A stretch of DNA of 64,000 nt from Alloalcanivorax xenomutans (GTDB lineage Bacteria; Pseudomonadota; Gammaproteobacteria; Pseudomonadales; Alcanivoracaceae): the NCBI RefSeq assembly GCF_900217905.1, contig NZ_OBMO01000012.1:1-64000 (forward strand). The letters are read 5' to 3'. Shown piece by piece: positions 37,930 through 46,403 of the stretch; position 1 is the first letter of the stretch; every line of letters starts with the position of its first letter. The notes below the pieces were generated by a model. It had not been told where the DNA came from, did no database searches, and was given only the letters and a program-made list of their open reading frames with translations. The translations under genes and the position numbers were made by a program.

Positions 37930-39612
37930 TCAGGCCTCGCGAGGCCAGGATTCGCGCAACCCCACGGTGCGATTGAAGATCAGACCATTCTTATCGCTGT
38001 CCGTGTCCACGCAGAAGTACCCTTCCCGCTCGAACTGGTAACGGGTTTCCGGCAATACCCCTTTCAGGCCAGGCTCCACCACGCAGTGGTCCAGCACCTG
38101 CAAGGACGCTTCATTGATGTGATCAAGAAAGTCCTCGCCCTCACCCACCCGGGTCGGCATCGGCACCTTGAACAGACGGTCGTATAAGCGCACCTGGCAT
38201 GGCAACCCGAGAGGGGCGCTTACCCAGTGGATCACGCCACGCAGTTTGCCCTGCCCTTCATCATTCTCCGGGTTCTTGCCGAGCGTGTCCGGATCATAGC
38301 TGCAGTGGACCTCGACGATCTCCCCGGCATCGTCACGCACCACCTCCTCGGCACGCACCACATAGCCGTAGCGCAACCGCACCCGATCCCCGAGCACCAA
38401 ACGCTTGTACTTCTTGTTGGCTTCCTCGCGAAAGTCCTCACGGTCGATATAAACCTCGCGGGTCAGCGGCATTTGCCGGGTACCCATGGTTTCGTTCTGC
38501 GGGTGCACCGGCGCCTGCAGCCACTCGGTCTTGTCCTCAGGCCAGTTGCGGATCACCAGCTTGAGCGGGTTAAGCACACAGAAGGCCCGGGGCGCATGCT
38601 GATTGAGGTCGTCGCGCACCGAGTCTTCCAGAATCGACATGTCGATCACCGAGTCCGCGCGGCTGACTCCCAAATTCTCGCAGAACCCGCGAATCGATGC
38701 CGGCGTGAAACCACGGCGGCGCAGACCGCTGAGCGTGGGCATGCGCGGATCATCCCACCCGGCCACGTGGCCTTCATCCACCAGTTGTTTGAGGCGACGC
38801 TTGCTGGTCACGGTGTAATTGAGGTTGAGCCGGGCGAATTCGTATTGCCGGGGCTGAGCCGGCACCTCAACGTGTTCCACCAGCCAGTCATACAGGGGAC
38901 GGTGATCCTCGAACTCCAAGGTACAAAGGCTGTGCGTGATTCCCTCGATGGCGTCCGACAGCGGATGGGTAAAGTCGTACATCGGGTAGATGACCCACTT
39001 GTCACCGGTCTGGTGATGCGCTTTTTTGCGCACCCGGTACAGGATCGGGTCACGCAGATTGATGTTGGCGCTGGCCATGTCGATCTTGGCCCGCAACACC
39101 GCCTCGCCTTCTTCGAAGCCGCCCTCCTTCATACGTTCGAACAAAGCCCGGTTCTCTTCCACGGACCGCTCCCGGTGCGGGCTGTTCTGGCCCGGCCGGT
39201 TGTAGTTGCCGCGCATTTCCGCGATTTGCTCCGGGCTCTGGGTGTCCACATAGGCCAGGCCCTTGTCGATCAATTGCAGCGCATATTGATACAGTTGATC
39301 AAAATAGCCGCTGGCGAAACGCACCGGTCCGGCCCACTGAAACCCGAGCCATTCCACGTCCCGCTGGATGGAGACGATGTACTCCTCCTCTTCCTTCTCC
39401 GGATTGGTGTCGTCGAAGCGCAGATGGCAAGCGCCACCATAGCTTTCGGCGATACCGAAATTCAGGCAGATGGACTTGGCGTGGCCAATATGCAGGTAGC
39501 CATTGGGTTCCGGCGGGAACCGGGTGACCACCCGGCCGTCGTTTTTACCTTCGGCAAGGTCACGATCGATGATCTGTCTGATAAAATTACTGGGCGCTTT
39601 CACGTCACTCAT
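37930..39612 (-). CDS. glnS: Glutaminyl-tRNA synthetase
   Basis: The 560-aa class I synthetase charges tRNA-Gln. It has [22 protein letters not shown] with the HIGH motif, the [11 protein letters not shown] (KMSKR-type) loop near residue 270, the GlnRS-specific [13 protein letters not shown], and the C-terminal anticodon-binding beta-barrels. Length matches the bacterial family. It has its own promoter and diverges from ppiB. Confidence 0.97.
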   Translation of the reverse strand: MSDVKAPSNFIRQIIDRDLAEGKNDGRVVTRFPPEPNGYLHIGHAKSICLNFGIAESYGGACHLRFDDTNPEKEEEEYIVSIQRDVEWLGFQWAGPVRFASGYFDQLYQYALQLIDKGLAYVDTQSPEQIAEMRGNYNRPGQNSPHRERSVEENRALFERMKEGGFEEGEAVLRAKIDMASANINLRDPILYRVRKKAHHQTGDKWVIYPMYDFTHPLSDAIEGITHSLCTLEFEDHRPLYDWLVEHVEVPAQPRQYEFARLNLNYTVTSKRRLKQLVDEGHVAGWDDPRMPTLSGLRRRGFTPASIRGFCENLGVSRADSVIDMSILEDSVRDDLNQHAPRAFCVLNPLKLVIRNWPEDKTEWLQAPVHPQNETMGTRQMPLTREVYIDREDFREEANKKYKRLVLGDRVRLRYGYVVRAEEVVRDDAGEIVEVHCSYDPDTLGKNPENDEGQGKLRGVIHWVSAPLGLPCQVRLYDRLFKVPMPTRVGEGEDFLDHINEASLQVLDHCVVEPGLKGVLPETRYQFEREGYFCVDTDSDKNGLIFNRTVGLRESWPREA

Positions 39613-39645
39613 TAAGCCGCCTGCGGCTGAAATACGGGGGGCATT

Positions 39646-39673
39646 AGTGTACAGTGCGCCCCTTTACAGTCAA
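39646..39673 (-). promoter_or_regulatory. Promoter of glnS
   Basis: On the minus strand TTGACT (39668-39673) and TACACT (39646-39651) are 16 bp apart, about 34 bp before the glnS ATG. Confidence 0.55.
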
Positions 39674-39741
39674 AGACTCAGGAGCCGGTCGAAGCGCCCC
39701 CAGACGCGCCAGACCTTCCGGCTCCCACCAAGGAGAACTCC

Positions 39742-40239
39742 ATGAAAGTGGTGCTGACGACCACCTACGGCAAAATCACTCTGCAATTGGATAGCGAACG
39801 TGCGCCGAAAACCACGGAAAATTTCCTGTCTTACGTGCGGGAAGGCTTCTATGACGGCACCATTTTCCATCGCGTCATCGGCAACTTCATGATCCAGGGC
39901 GGCGGTTTCACCGCGCAAATGGAACAAAAACCGACCCAGGCGGCGATCGAGAACGAAGCCGCCAATGGCCTCTCCAACGAAATCGGCACCATCGCCATGG
40001 CGCGCACCTCCGACCCGCACTCCGCCACCGCTCAGTTTTTCATCAATGTGGCGGACAACCACTTTCTGGACCAGGCCCGCTCCCCGGACGGCTGGGGCTA
40101 CGCCGTGTTCGGCAAGGTAGTGGAAGGCATGGAAACCGTGGAAAAGATCAAGGAAGTGCCCACTGGCCGCAGCGGTTTCCATCAGGACGTGCCGCAGGAT
40201 CCGGTGCTGATCGAATCCGCCCAGATCATCGAGGACTGA
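39742..40239 (+). CDS. ppiB: Cytosolic cyclophilin PpiB
   Basis: The 165-aa peptidyl-prolyl isomerase lacks a signal peptide, so it is the cytosolic form. The active site includes [15 protein letters not shown] (Arg and Gln), [21 protein letters not shown], and [23 protein letters not shown] precedes the ATG. Only 3 bp separate it from the exported cyclophilin gene, and lpxH follows, giving a ppiB-ppiA-lpxH operon. Confidence 0.94.
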   Translation: MKVVLTTTYGKITLQLDSERAPKTTENFLSYVREGFYDGTIFHRVIGNFMIQGGGFTAQMEQKPTQAAIENEAANGLSNEIGTIAMARTSDPHSATAQFFINVADNHFLDQARSPDGWGYAVFGKVVEGMETVEKIKEVPTGRSGFHQDVPQDPVLIESAQIIED

Positions 40240-40242
40240 TCC

Positions 40243-40833
40243 ATGCGCCTGCTGATCGCTCTGTCCGCCCTGCTGATAAGCTCTCTGACCTGGGCCGCCA
40301 ACCCTCAGGTGCGCCTGCAGACCTCCATGGGTAACATCACCATCGAGCTGTTCCCGGAACAGGCGCCCGAAACGGTGGAGAACATTCTGCGCTATGTGGA
40401 CGAAGGCTTCTACGACGGCACCGTGTTTCACCGCGTGGTACCGGGATTCGTGATCCAGGGCGGCGGTTTTGACCGCGATCTGCAGCAGAAGAAAACCCAC
40501 GCTCCGATCAAGAATGAAGCCGACAACGGTCTGAAGAATGAGCGCGGCACCCTGTCCATGGCCCGCACCTCCAACCCCGATTCCGGTACCTCCCAGTTCT
40601 TCGTCAACCTGAAGGACAACGCCATGCTCGATCACACCGCTCCGACCCCGCGCGGCTGGGGTTACGCGGTGTTCGGCAAGGTGGTGGACGGCATGGACAC
40701 AGTGGACCGGATCGCCAAGGTGCGCACCGGCGTCGGCCGTCTCAACGGCGCCCACAGCGTCCGCGACGTGCCCAGCACGCCGGTGATCATCGAGCGGGCG
40801 GTACGCCTGGATGAAGACGGCCAGGCTGACTGA
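40243..40833 (+). CDS. ppiA: Periplasmic cyclophilin PpiA
   Basis: The 196-aa protein has a Sec signal ([19 protein letters not shown]) and a full cyclophilin domain ([46 protein letters not shown]), so it acts on proline bonds in the periplasm. It is nearly co-linear with PpiB, and the pair looks like a tandem duplication in which one copy gained or kept export. It lies 3 bp after ppiB and 5 bp before lpxH. Confidence 0.92.
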   Translation: MRLLIALSALLISSLTWAANPQVRLQTSMGNITIELFPEQAPETVENILRYVDEGFYDGTVFHRVVPGFVIQGGGFDRDLQQKKTHAPIKNEADNGLKNERGTLSMARTSNPDSGTSQFFVNLKDNAMLDHTAPTPRGWGYAVFGKVVDGMDTVDRIAKVRTGVGRLNGAHSVRDVPSTPVIIERAVRLDEDGQAD

Positions 40834-40838
40834 GTATC

Positions 40839-41570
40839 ATGAGCTATACGCTGTTTATCTCCGATCTGCATCTGGATCCGGCGCGGCCGGAACATCTGGC
40901 CGCCTTGGAACGCTTGCTGGAGGAGCACGCCGGCAAGACCGACGCTCTGTATGTGCTCGGTGATCTGTTCGAGGCCTGGATCGGCGACGACGACGATGCC
41001 CCCTTCAACCGCCAGGCCATCGACGCCTTCCGTCGCTTCAGTGACGCCGGCAGCACCCTCTATTTCATGCACGGTAATCGCGATTTCCTGCTCGGCGAAC
41101 AATTCGCCGCCCAGTGTGGTGGCCAGTTGCTGGATGAAGGCACCGTGGTGGATTTGTACGGAACCCGCGCTCTGCTCATGCACGGCGACAGCCTGTGTAC
41201 CCTGGATACCGCCTATCAGCAGTTCCGCGCGCTCGCTCGCAATCCGCAATGGCAGCAGGCAATGCTGGCGAAGCCCCTGGAAGAACGCCGCGCCATCGCC
41301 CAGGGCATGCGCATGCAGAGCCAGGGCAACAACGCCAACAAAGCCGAGAACATCATGGACGTGACCCCGGAAGAAGTGGTCCGGGTAATGAATGAGGCCG
41401 GCGTCAAACACCTGATCCATGGCCACACCCACCGCCCCGCGGTCCATGAGGTTCCCCTCTCCGGCGGCACCGGCACCCGTTGGGTACTCGGCGACTGGGG
41501 CGATCTGAGCTGGTGGATCATTGCTGATGATCAGGGATTGCGGCTGGAAAGCAAGGAAATTAGTGAATAG
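40839..41570 (+). CDS. lpxH: UDP-2,3-diacylglucosamine pyrophosphatase LpxH
   Basis: LpxH hydrolyses UDP-2,3-diacylglucosamine to lipid X and UMP in lipid A synthesis. The 243-aa metallophosphoesterase has FISDLHLD, the LGDLFEAWIGDDD segment specific to LpxH, HGNRDFLLG, MHGDSLCT and GHTHRP. It is the last gene of the ppiB-ppiA-lpxH operon, an association also seen in E. coli (ppiB-lpxH). Its stop codon lies inside an AT-rich inverted repeat. Confidence 0.96.
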   Translation: MSYTLFISDLHLDPARPEHLAALERLLEEHAGKTDALYVLGDLFEAWIGDDDDAPFNRQAIDAFRRFSDAGSTLYFMHGNRDFLLGEQFAAQCGGQLLDEGTVVDLYGTRALLMHGDSLCTLDTAYQQFRALARNPQWQQAMLAKPLEERRAIAQGMRMQSQGNNANKAENIMDVTPEEVVRVMNEAGVKHLIHGHTHRPAVHEVPLSGGTGTRWVLGDWGDLSWWIIADDQGLRLESKEISE

Positions 41571-41686
41571 TTAACAGTGAATAATGAATAATTCGCGGGA
41601 ACACGCGGAGGTAATTTCAAGCCGCCGTGCCCGCGCTTTTCGCTGTTAACTATTAGCTATTCACTATTCACTATTCACTGTTAACT
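41569..41686. repeat. AT-rich inverted repeat holding both stop codons of lpxH and miaE
   Basis: The arms 41569-41592 and 41663-41686 match at 22 of 24 positions (core AGTTAACAGTGAATA) and are built of TGAATAG-type heptads, three in a row on the right. A GC-rich imperfect stem followed by CTTTT lies in the loop (about 41595-41640). The repeat separates two convergent genes and puts stop codons in all frames. Confidence 0.75.
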
Positions 41687-42289
41687 GCTCCTCGGTGTGC
41701 CGGAATGAAAGCGAAAGACCTCGTCCGGCTCCTCGATTAACGCCCTTTCTTTCTCCTTAAAGAACGCCACCCGGTCCTCGATGTCCGTATCGCTGTAGCG
41801 CCGGGCGAGGTCGAGGTAATCCTCGAAATGACGGGATTCGCTTTTCAGCAGGTAGCGGTAGTAGCGGCCCAGCTCCTCGTCCACATGGGGGGCCAGCGCG
41901 GCGAAACGCTCGCAGGAGCGGGCCTCGATCAGGGCGCCGATGATCAGGGTGTCCACCAGCCGCCCGGGCTCACTGGTGCGCACATGGCGGCGCAGCCCCT
42001 GAGCGTAGCGTGACGGCGACAGATGGTCATAACGCACGCCGCGCTCGCGCATCATTTTCACCACCTGTTCAAAATGCAGTAACTCTTCCCTGGCCAGTTG
42101 ACTCAAGGCATCCAGCAATTCTGGCCGGTCCACATAGCGGAACATCAGGTTGAGCGCCGTGGAAGCCGCCTTTTTCTCACAGTGAGCGTGGTCGATCATC
42201 AACAGATCGGGGTTTTCCAGCGCCCAGTCGATCCAGGCCCGGGGCGTGGCACACGGCAAAAAGGCTTGCAGGGCGGATATGTCGGTCAT
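41681..42289 (-). CDS. miaE: tRNA 2-methylthio-N6-isopentenyladenosine hydroxylase MiaE
   Basis: MiaE is a diiron monooxygenase that hydroxylates the ms2i6A37 side chain of tRNA. The 202-aa protein has repeated metal-binding Glu/His motifs in helices: HAHCEKKAASTAL, REELLHFEQV, EARSCERFA and ESRHFEDY. Six acidic or His positions match a ferritin-like four-helix bundle. GAGGA before the ATG at 42289 (MTDISALQ) fixes the start; a longer frame from 42424 runs across the promoter region. It diverges from the acyltransferase gene. Confidence 0.94.
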   Translation of the reverse strand: MTDISALQAFLPCATPRAWIDWALENPDLLMIDHAHCEKKAASTALNLMFRYVDRPELLDALSQLAREELLHFEQVVKMMRERGVRYDHLSPSRYAQGLRRHVRTSEPGRLVDTLIIGALIEARSCERFAALAPHVDEELGRYYRYLLKSESRHFEDYLDLARRYSDTDIEDRVAFFKEKERALIEEPDEVFRFHSGTPRSS

Positions 42290-42388
42290 GGCGTCCTCGT
42301 TTGGTCCGGCGGCGATTATAGCGGCACGCCGGCACCATCGTCTCCATGGCCGACGGCCATTCCCTCTGGCGTCCCGCGCCCAGCGCCG

Positions 42389-42394
42389 TATACT
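42389..42394 (+). promoter_or_regulatory. Possible -10 element of the acyltransferase gene
   Basis: TATACT at 42389-42394 is a consensus -10 in the divergent miaE/acyltransferase gap; the -35 region is poor. A start near 42401 would make translation from ATG 42403 nearly leaderless, which favours the later GTG. Confidence 0.4.
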
Positions 42395-42453
42395 TGCCCG
42401 CCATGGGACGTCGAACCAATCCACGCATACAAAAACTGAAAGGGAGTCTGGTG

Positions 42454-43305
42454 GTGACCGGATTGCGCCTGCTTGGCCTGCTGCCTTTCAGACTGAACCG
42501 GGCGCTTGCCACCGCCGTGGGCCGCCTGCTCGCCGCCCTGCCCAGCGAGGCCCGGCGCGTCACCCGCATCAATTTATCACTGTGTCTGCCTAACCAGCCG
42601 AACCCGGATCAACTGGTCAGGGACTCCCTGGTGGAAACGGTGAAGAACACGTTTGAGATCGCCCTGTTCTGGCGCCGCCCGGAGGAAGGCCTGGACCGGG
42701 TGGTGTCGGTGGATGGCGACGGCCCGCTGCGTGAAGCGGTGGACGCCGGTCAGCCGGTATTGATCCTGGCACCGCACATCGGCTGCTGGGAGGTGCTGAA
42801 TTTCTGGCTGGCACGGGATTTCCCGCTACATGTGATGTTCGCTCCTTCCGGCATGGCCGAGGTGGACGATCTGATCAAGCGGGGCCGTGAGCATTTCGGC
42901 TCCACCATGTACCCGGCCAGCGCCCGTGGCGTCGCCGGTCTGGTGCGGGCCATGCGCAAGGGAGCAATGACCGCGATTCTGCCGGATCAGGTGGCGGACC
43001 GCCGTAGCGGCCGATTCGCTCCGTTTTTCGGCCAGCCCGCCTACACCGGCACGCTCAGTTGCAAGCTGGTGCAACAGACCGGTGCCCGGGTGTTCATGGC
43101 CTGGGCCCGCCGTCTGCCCGGCGCCGGCGGCTTCGAGATCCGCGTGCGCCCGGCCCACCAGGACATTCACGACAGCGATCTGGATCACGCGCTGAAGGCC
43201 ATGAACCGATCCATCGAAGCGCTGATTCTGGAGGAACCATCCCAGTATCTGTGGAGCTACAAGCGCTTTCGCCGCCAACCTCCCGGTGGCACTCTGCCGT
43301 ACTAG
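42454..43305 (+). CDS. LpxL/HtrB-family lipid acyltransferase
   Basis: The protein (283 aa from 42454) belongs to the lysophospholipid/lipid A acyltransferase family. It has the catalytic HX4E motif in APHIGCWEVLNFW, the GMAEVDDLIKRGREHFG segment and ILPDQVADRRSGRFAPFFG. It probably adds a secondary acyl chain to lipid A at the inner membrane or makes a related lipid. The start is uncertain: ATG 42403 lacks a ribosome site, whereas AGGGAG lies 4 nt before GTG 42451 and 7 nt before GTG 42454, and the latter gives the hydrophobic N-terminus usual in the family. Confidence 0.85.
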   Translation: MTGLRLLGLLPFRLNRALATAVGRLLAALPSEARRVTRINLSLCLPNQPNPDQLVRDSLVETVKNTFEIALFWRRPEEGLDRVVSVDGDGPLREAVDAGQPVLILAPHIGCWEVLNFWLARDFPLHVMFAPSGMAEVDDLIKRGREHFGSTMYPASARGVAGLVRAMRKGAMTAILPDQVADRRSGRFAPFFGQPAYTGTLSCKLVQQTGARVFMAWARRLPGAGGFEIRVRPAHQDIHDSDLDHALKAMNRSIEALILEEPSQYLWSYKRFRRQPPGGTLPY

Positions 43306-43317
43306 GGCCGGTTCACA

Positions 43318-43896
43318 CTACTTGCGCCCCGCCTCCAACGCCGCTGCCGATGCGGCCCGCCGCAGGCCACGGGCCAGATCGGCATCGTCGGTGGCGCGGG
43401 ACAGTACCAGGGCACCCACCAAGGTCGACAGCACCGCCATGGCCCGTTCCTCGCGCTGCTCCTCGTCATCGCCGTCGCACAACTCGGCCACGAAGCCCAG
43501 GAAGGTCCTCAGGTTATCGGTGAACGCCTCTTTCAATGCCTCCGGCTGGCGGGCCGTGTCCACCGCCAGCGCCGCCAGAGCGCAGCCATCTTCCGGGTGT
43601 TGTTGGTGATAGCGCGACAGATAACCGCCGATAAGATTCTGCAAAGCCTGTTGCCGGGGTTGCTCCGCCAACGGACGCCAGCGCTCCAGGTTGTGCTGCT
43701 GGGCCCGGCTCAAAGCCCGCACCGCCAGATCCAGCTTTGACTCGAACTGCCCGTAGAATCCGCCCCGGGTCAGCCCCGCGGCCTGCATCAGATCGTTCAG
43801 GCCCACACCGTCAAATCCTTTCTCTCGAAACAAACGCCCCGCCGTTTCAATAACCCGCTCACGGTTCTCTTCGGCCTGAGCCCGGGTGACCCTCAT
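43318..43896 (-). CDS. TetR-family regulator beside hydrolase/MFS operon
   Basis: The 192-aa protein has an N-terminal TetR helix-turn-helix (AGRLFREKGFDGVGLNDLMQAAGLTRGGFYGQFESK) and a C-terminal ligand domain containing GGYLSRYHQQHPEDGCALAAL, similar to regulators of electrophile or drug responses. AAGGAGGA precedes the ATG. It diverges from a hydrolase-MFS operon across a 149-bp gap with a large palindrome, so it most likely represses that operon and itself. The effector is unknown. Confidence 0.9.
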   Translation of the reverse strand: MRVTRAQAEENRERVIETAGRLFREKGFDGVGLNDLMQAAGLTRGGFYGQFESKLDLAVRALSRAQQHNLERWRPLAEQPRQQALQNLIGGYLSRYHQQHPEDGCALAALAVDTARQPEALKEAFTDNLRTFLGFVAELCDGDDEEQREERAMAVLSTLVGALVLSRATDDADLARGLRRAASAAALEAGRK

Positions 43897-43962
43897 GATT
43901 CATCCTCCTTGCCAAGGAGCGGCAATCGCTCCGGCCATCAGTCTGAAAGTGCTTGACGAATT

Positions 43963-44008
43963 TTAAATGATGGGCGACATTTAATCAAACATGTCACCCA
44001 TCATTTAA
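43963..44008. promoter_or_regulatory. Large palindromic operator between TetR and hydrolase genes
   Basis: TTAAATGATGGGCGACAT (43963-43980) and ATGTCACCCATCATTTAA (43991-44008) are complementary at 17 of 18 positions, 10 bp apart. The palindrome lies centrally between the divergent starts, in an AT-rich stretch where both promoters should be. Confidence 0.82.
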
Positions 44009-44045
44009 CCGGCTCGCCAATCCGAGCCCTTTTCAAGGAGGCCCC

Positions 44046-44876
44046 ATGCCCTCTCCACAACAGTCGAAGTCCATACCGCCCGCCCTCATCAACGCCTTCG
44101 CGGTGCCGGAGCGTCCGCCCTTGATGCCCCAGGAACAGGAACGGCTAGACAGCGCCGAGAAAAACACTCACTCCACCGCCATGGGTACCCTGGTGAGCTG
44201 GACCTTCGGCGTCGGCCCCCGGGTGGTTCTGGTCCACGGATGGAGCAGCCGCGCCGCGCACATGCTGGGTTTCGTCGATCCGCTGCTCGCCGCCGGATAC
44301 AGTGTCACGCTGTTCGACGGCCCGGCCCACGGCGAAGCCACTGGCGAACGGGCCAGCGTGGTGCACATGGGGGAAGCACTGCTGGCCCTGACCCGGGAAT
44401 GGGCACCCGTGCATGGCGTACTCGCCCATTCAGTAGGCTCCGCCGCCGCCCTGTGGGCGTTTCATCGTGGTCTGAGCGTTCACGCCAGTGTCCATCTGGG
44501 CGGCCCGGTCTCGTTGTCGGCAATGGTGCGACAGCTGGCCATTGGTGTGGGGCTGGACCGGGCGAGCACCGCCGCTTTCGAGAAATGGGTGGAGGACTTC
44601 ATCGGTCATCCGCTGGCGGCGTTGGATCTTGACGTCTTGAAGGATGGCCTGCGTCACCCCGGATTGATCGTGCATGACCCGGAAGATGACACCGTGCCAT
44701 TCAGCGCCGCCGACACCCTTCATCGAAACTGGCCGCAATCCGAGCTGATCCGCGCCGGCGGGCTGGGGCATCGGCGTCTGCTACGGGATCCAGCGATGAT
44801 CGGGCTTTGTAGCGACTTCATTGCTGCCGCCGGCGCCCAGGAAATGACGCGGGCAAACGTGGGAGGCGAGGCGTGA
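44046..44876 (+). CDS. Alpha/beta hydrolase
   Basis: The 276-aa protein has an alpha/beta-hydrolase core: VVLVHGWSSRAAHM (oxyanion HG), LFDGPAHGEATG, the nucleophile elbow AHSVGSAAAL (Ser), a late Asp in VHDPEDDTVPF, and His in GLGHRRLLRD. The elbow begins with Ala-His rather than Gly-His, a mild variation. No signal peptide is seen, so it is cytosolic. AAGGAG precedes the ATG, and the stop overlaps the MFS start (GTGA). Function in detoxifying a compound exported by the MFS pump is plausible but unproven. Confidence 0.85.
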   Translation: MPSPQQSKSIPPALINAFAVPERPPLMPQEQERLDSAEKNTHSTAMGTLVSWTFGVGPRVVLVHGWSSRAAHMLGFVDPLLAAGYSVTLFDGPAHGEATGERASVVHMGEALLALTREWAPVHGVLAHSVGSAAALWAFHRGLSVHASVHLGGPVSLSAMVRQLAIGVGLDRASTAAFEKWVEDFIGHPLAALDLDVLKDGLRHPGLIVHDPEDDTVPFSAADTLHRNWPQSELIRAGGLGHRRLLRDPAMIGLCSDFIAAAGAQEMTRANVGGEA

Positions 44877-46105
44877 CCGGCCCGATGCCCGAGCGTGGCG
44901 AAGCCTCCGTTCCATCCCTGGAAACGGCTCGAGAATTCAGCGGTAACCTGTTGATATTACTGGCTGGCCTCGCGGCCATTGGTACCCTTTCCACCAATAT
45001 TATTTTGCCTTCGTTCGCGTCCATGGCCAGCGACATCGGTGTGCCGGCGCGGGAGCTTGGGTTGTTGTTGTCGAGTTTTTTCGCCGCCTTCGCCGTCGGC
45101 CAGTTGTTGGTGGGCCCGTTATCCGATCGGTATGGCCGCCGGCCTCTGGTGGTATTGGGGCTGCTGGTATTCATCGCCGGCAGTCTCTGGTGCAGCCGTG
45201 CCGACAACATGAATGAACTGATACTGGGCCGGGTGATTCAGGCGCTCGGAGTATGCGCCGCTTCGGTTCTGTCCCGGGCCATTGCCCGTGATCTGTTTGA
45301 CGGGGAGGTTCTGGCCCGGGCTCTGGCGTTGACCATGGTGGCGATGGCAGCGGCTCCAGGATTCTCGCCTTTGCTGGGCGGGGCTCTGGAGCAGGCGCTG
45401 GGCTGGCGTGCCAACTTTCTGGTTGTGGCCGTGCTTGGCGCCATCCTGATTCCTCTTTATTTGTCAGGGGCGGGTGAAACGCTGCCGCCATCCCGCCGCG
45501 GCCACAAGGCGCTGGCCTCCGCCGCGCCGGGTTACCTGCGCCTGCTGCTTGACCAGCGGTTTCTACTGCCAGCCCTGGCGGTGAGCCTGGTGATCGGGGG
45601 GCTGTACGGTTTCTTTGCCGCGGCGCCGGCGATTCTGATGGGCCGTCTCGGGCTCAGTGCTTTGCAATTGGGCGGGTTCTTCGCCGCCACGGTCTTCGTG
45701 GTGTTTGCCGCCGGCTTGCTGGCCCCGCGCTTCGCTCGGCGGTTCGGCGTCGTCAAGGTGGGGCTGGCGGGCATTCTCGTTGCCCTGATCAGCGGCCTTA
45801 GCCTGTTGCCCGCCATCGCCGATGGGTTGATCCCGTTTTCCCTGGCGATCACCCTCTTTCTGTTCGGCATGGGACTGATCAATCCGCTGGGCACGGCCCT
45901 CACGCTGCATCCCTTTCCCGACAGAGCCGGGCTGGCTTCGGCGCTGCTCGGTTGTCTGCAAATGAGTTGCGCGGCGGCGATGACGGCGCTCGCCTCGGCA
46001 TTACCGCTGCCGCCGGTAACGGCCTTGGGAACGATTCTGGCCACGACCTCGGCGCTGGCTATGGCCGCTTTTCTGCTGTACCGGAATCGAGGCGCCGCCA
46101 GTTAA
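44873..46105 (+). CDS. Bcr/CflA-family multidrug MFS transporter
   Basis: The 410-aa protein has 12 predicted spans. The loop 2-3 motif GPLSDRYGRRPLVVLGL and the spans before and after it (FSGNLLILLAGLAAIGTLSTNIILPSF, AFAVGQLL) match the DHA1 Bcr/CflA drug-export group. GTG at 44873 overlaps the hydrolase stop; an ATG at 44885 is an alternative. It is co-transcribed with the hydrolase under the divergent TetR regulator. An REP-like hairpin follows 26 bp after the stop. Confidence 0.88.
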   Translation: MTGPMPERGEASVPSLETAREFSGNLLILLAGLAAIGTLSTNIILPSFASMASDIGVPARELGLLLSSFFAAFAVGQLLVGPLSDRYGRRPLVVLGLLVFIAGSLWCSRADNMNELILGRVIQALGVCAASVLSRAIARDLFDGEVLARALALTMVAMAAAPGFSPLLGGALEQALGWRANFLVVAVLGAILIPLYLSGAGETLPPSRRGHKALASAAPGYLRLLLDQRFLLPALAVSLVIGGLYGFFAAAPAILMGRLGLSALQLGGFFAATVFVVFAAGLLAPRFARRFGVVKVGLAGILVALISGLSLLPAIADGLIPFSLAITLFLFGMGLINPLGTALTLHPFPDRAGLASALLGCLQMSCAAAMTALASALPLPPVTALGTILATTSALAMAAFLLYRNRGAAS

Positions 46106-46131
46106 CGCGGGAGACGATACGCCTGCATTCT

Positions 46132-46205
46132 GATTCGCCGCCCAGGCAGATCCCACAAGGGGGGCTACGAAGCGCCGCTTTGGGAAGCCGCCTGGGCGGC
46201 GAATC
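46132..46205. repeat. REP-like inverted repeat after the MFS gene
   Basis: GATTCGCCGCCCAGGC (46132-46147) and GCCTGGGCGGCGAATC (46190-46205) are perfectly complementary over 16 bp, and GGTTTTTG follows. It resembles the other ATTCGC-bounded REP pairs here and may also end the MFS transcript. Confidence 0.75.
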
Positions 46206-46256
46206 GGTTTTTGACTTTAGTCCAGCGTCCGGGCTGCGCTTCCAGTGATTACGAAC

Positions 46257-46271
46257 ATTCATGTCATGAAT
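46257..46271. promoter_or_regulatory. Short palindrome upstream of acnB
   Basis: ATTCAT-GTC-ATGAAT lies about 25 bp before the acnB -35 element, a position suited to an activator or repressor. No regulator is identified. Confidence 0.4.
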
Positions 46272-46291
46272 GGCCACAGACCCCGTTTGGC

Positions 46292-46320
46292 TTAACAGAT
46301 GATGGGGTTTCCGCTATACT
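46292..46320 (+). promoter_or_regulatory. Promoter of acnB
   Basis: TTAACA (46292-46297) and TATACT (46315-46320) are 17 bp apart. The predicted start near 46327 gives a leader of about 77 nt. Confidence 0.7.
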
Positions 46321-46357
46321 CCGCGCGCAATTCCGACCCCCAGAGACACCCTAACCA

Positions 46358-46380
46358 GCTGATTTTCAAAAGAAATCAGC
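46358..46380 (+). promoter_or_regulatory. Leader hairpin of acnB mRNA
   Basis: GCTGATTT (46358-46365) pairs with AAATCAGC (46373-46380) around a 7-nt loop and ends 12 nt before the ribosome site. It could affect translation or mRNA stability. Confidence 0.5.
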
Positions 46381-46403
46381 CAAGACGAAACGAGGGATAC
46401 GCT

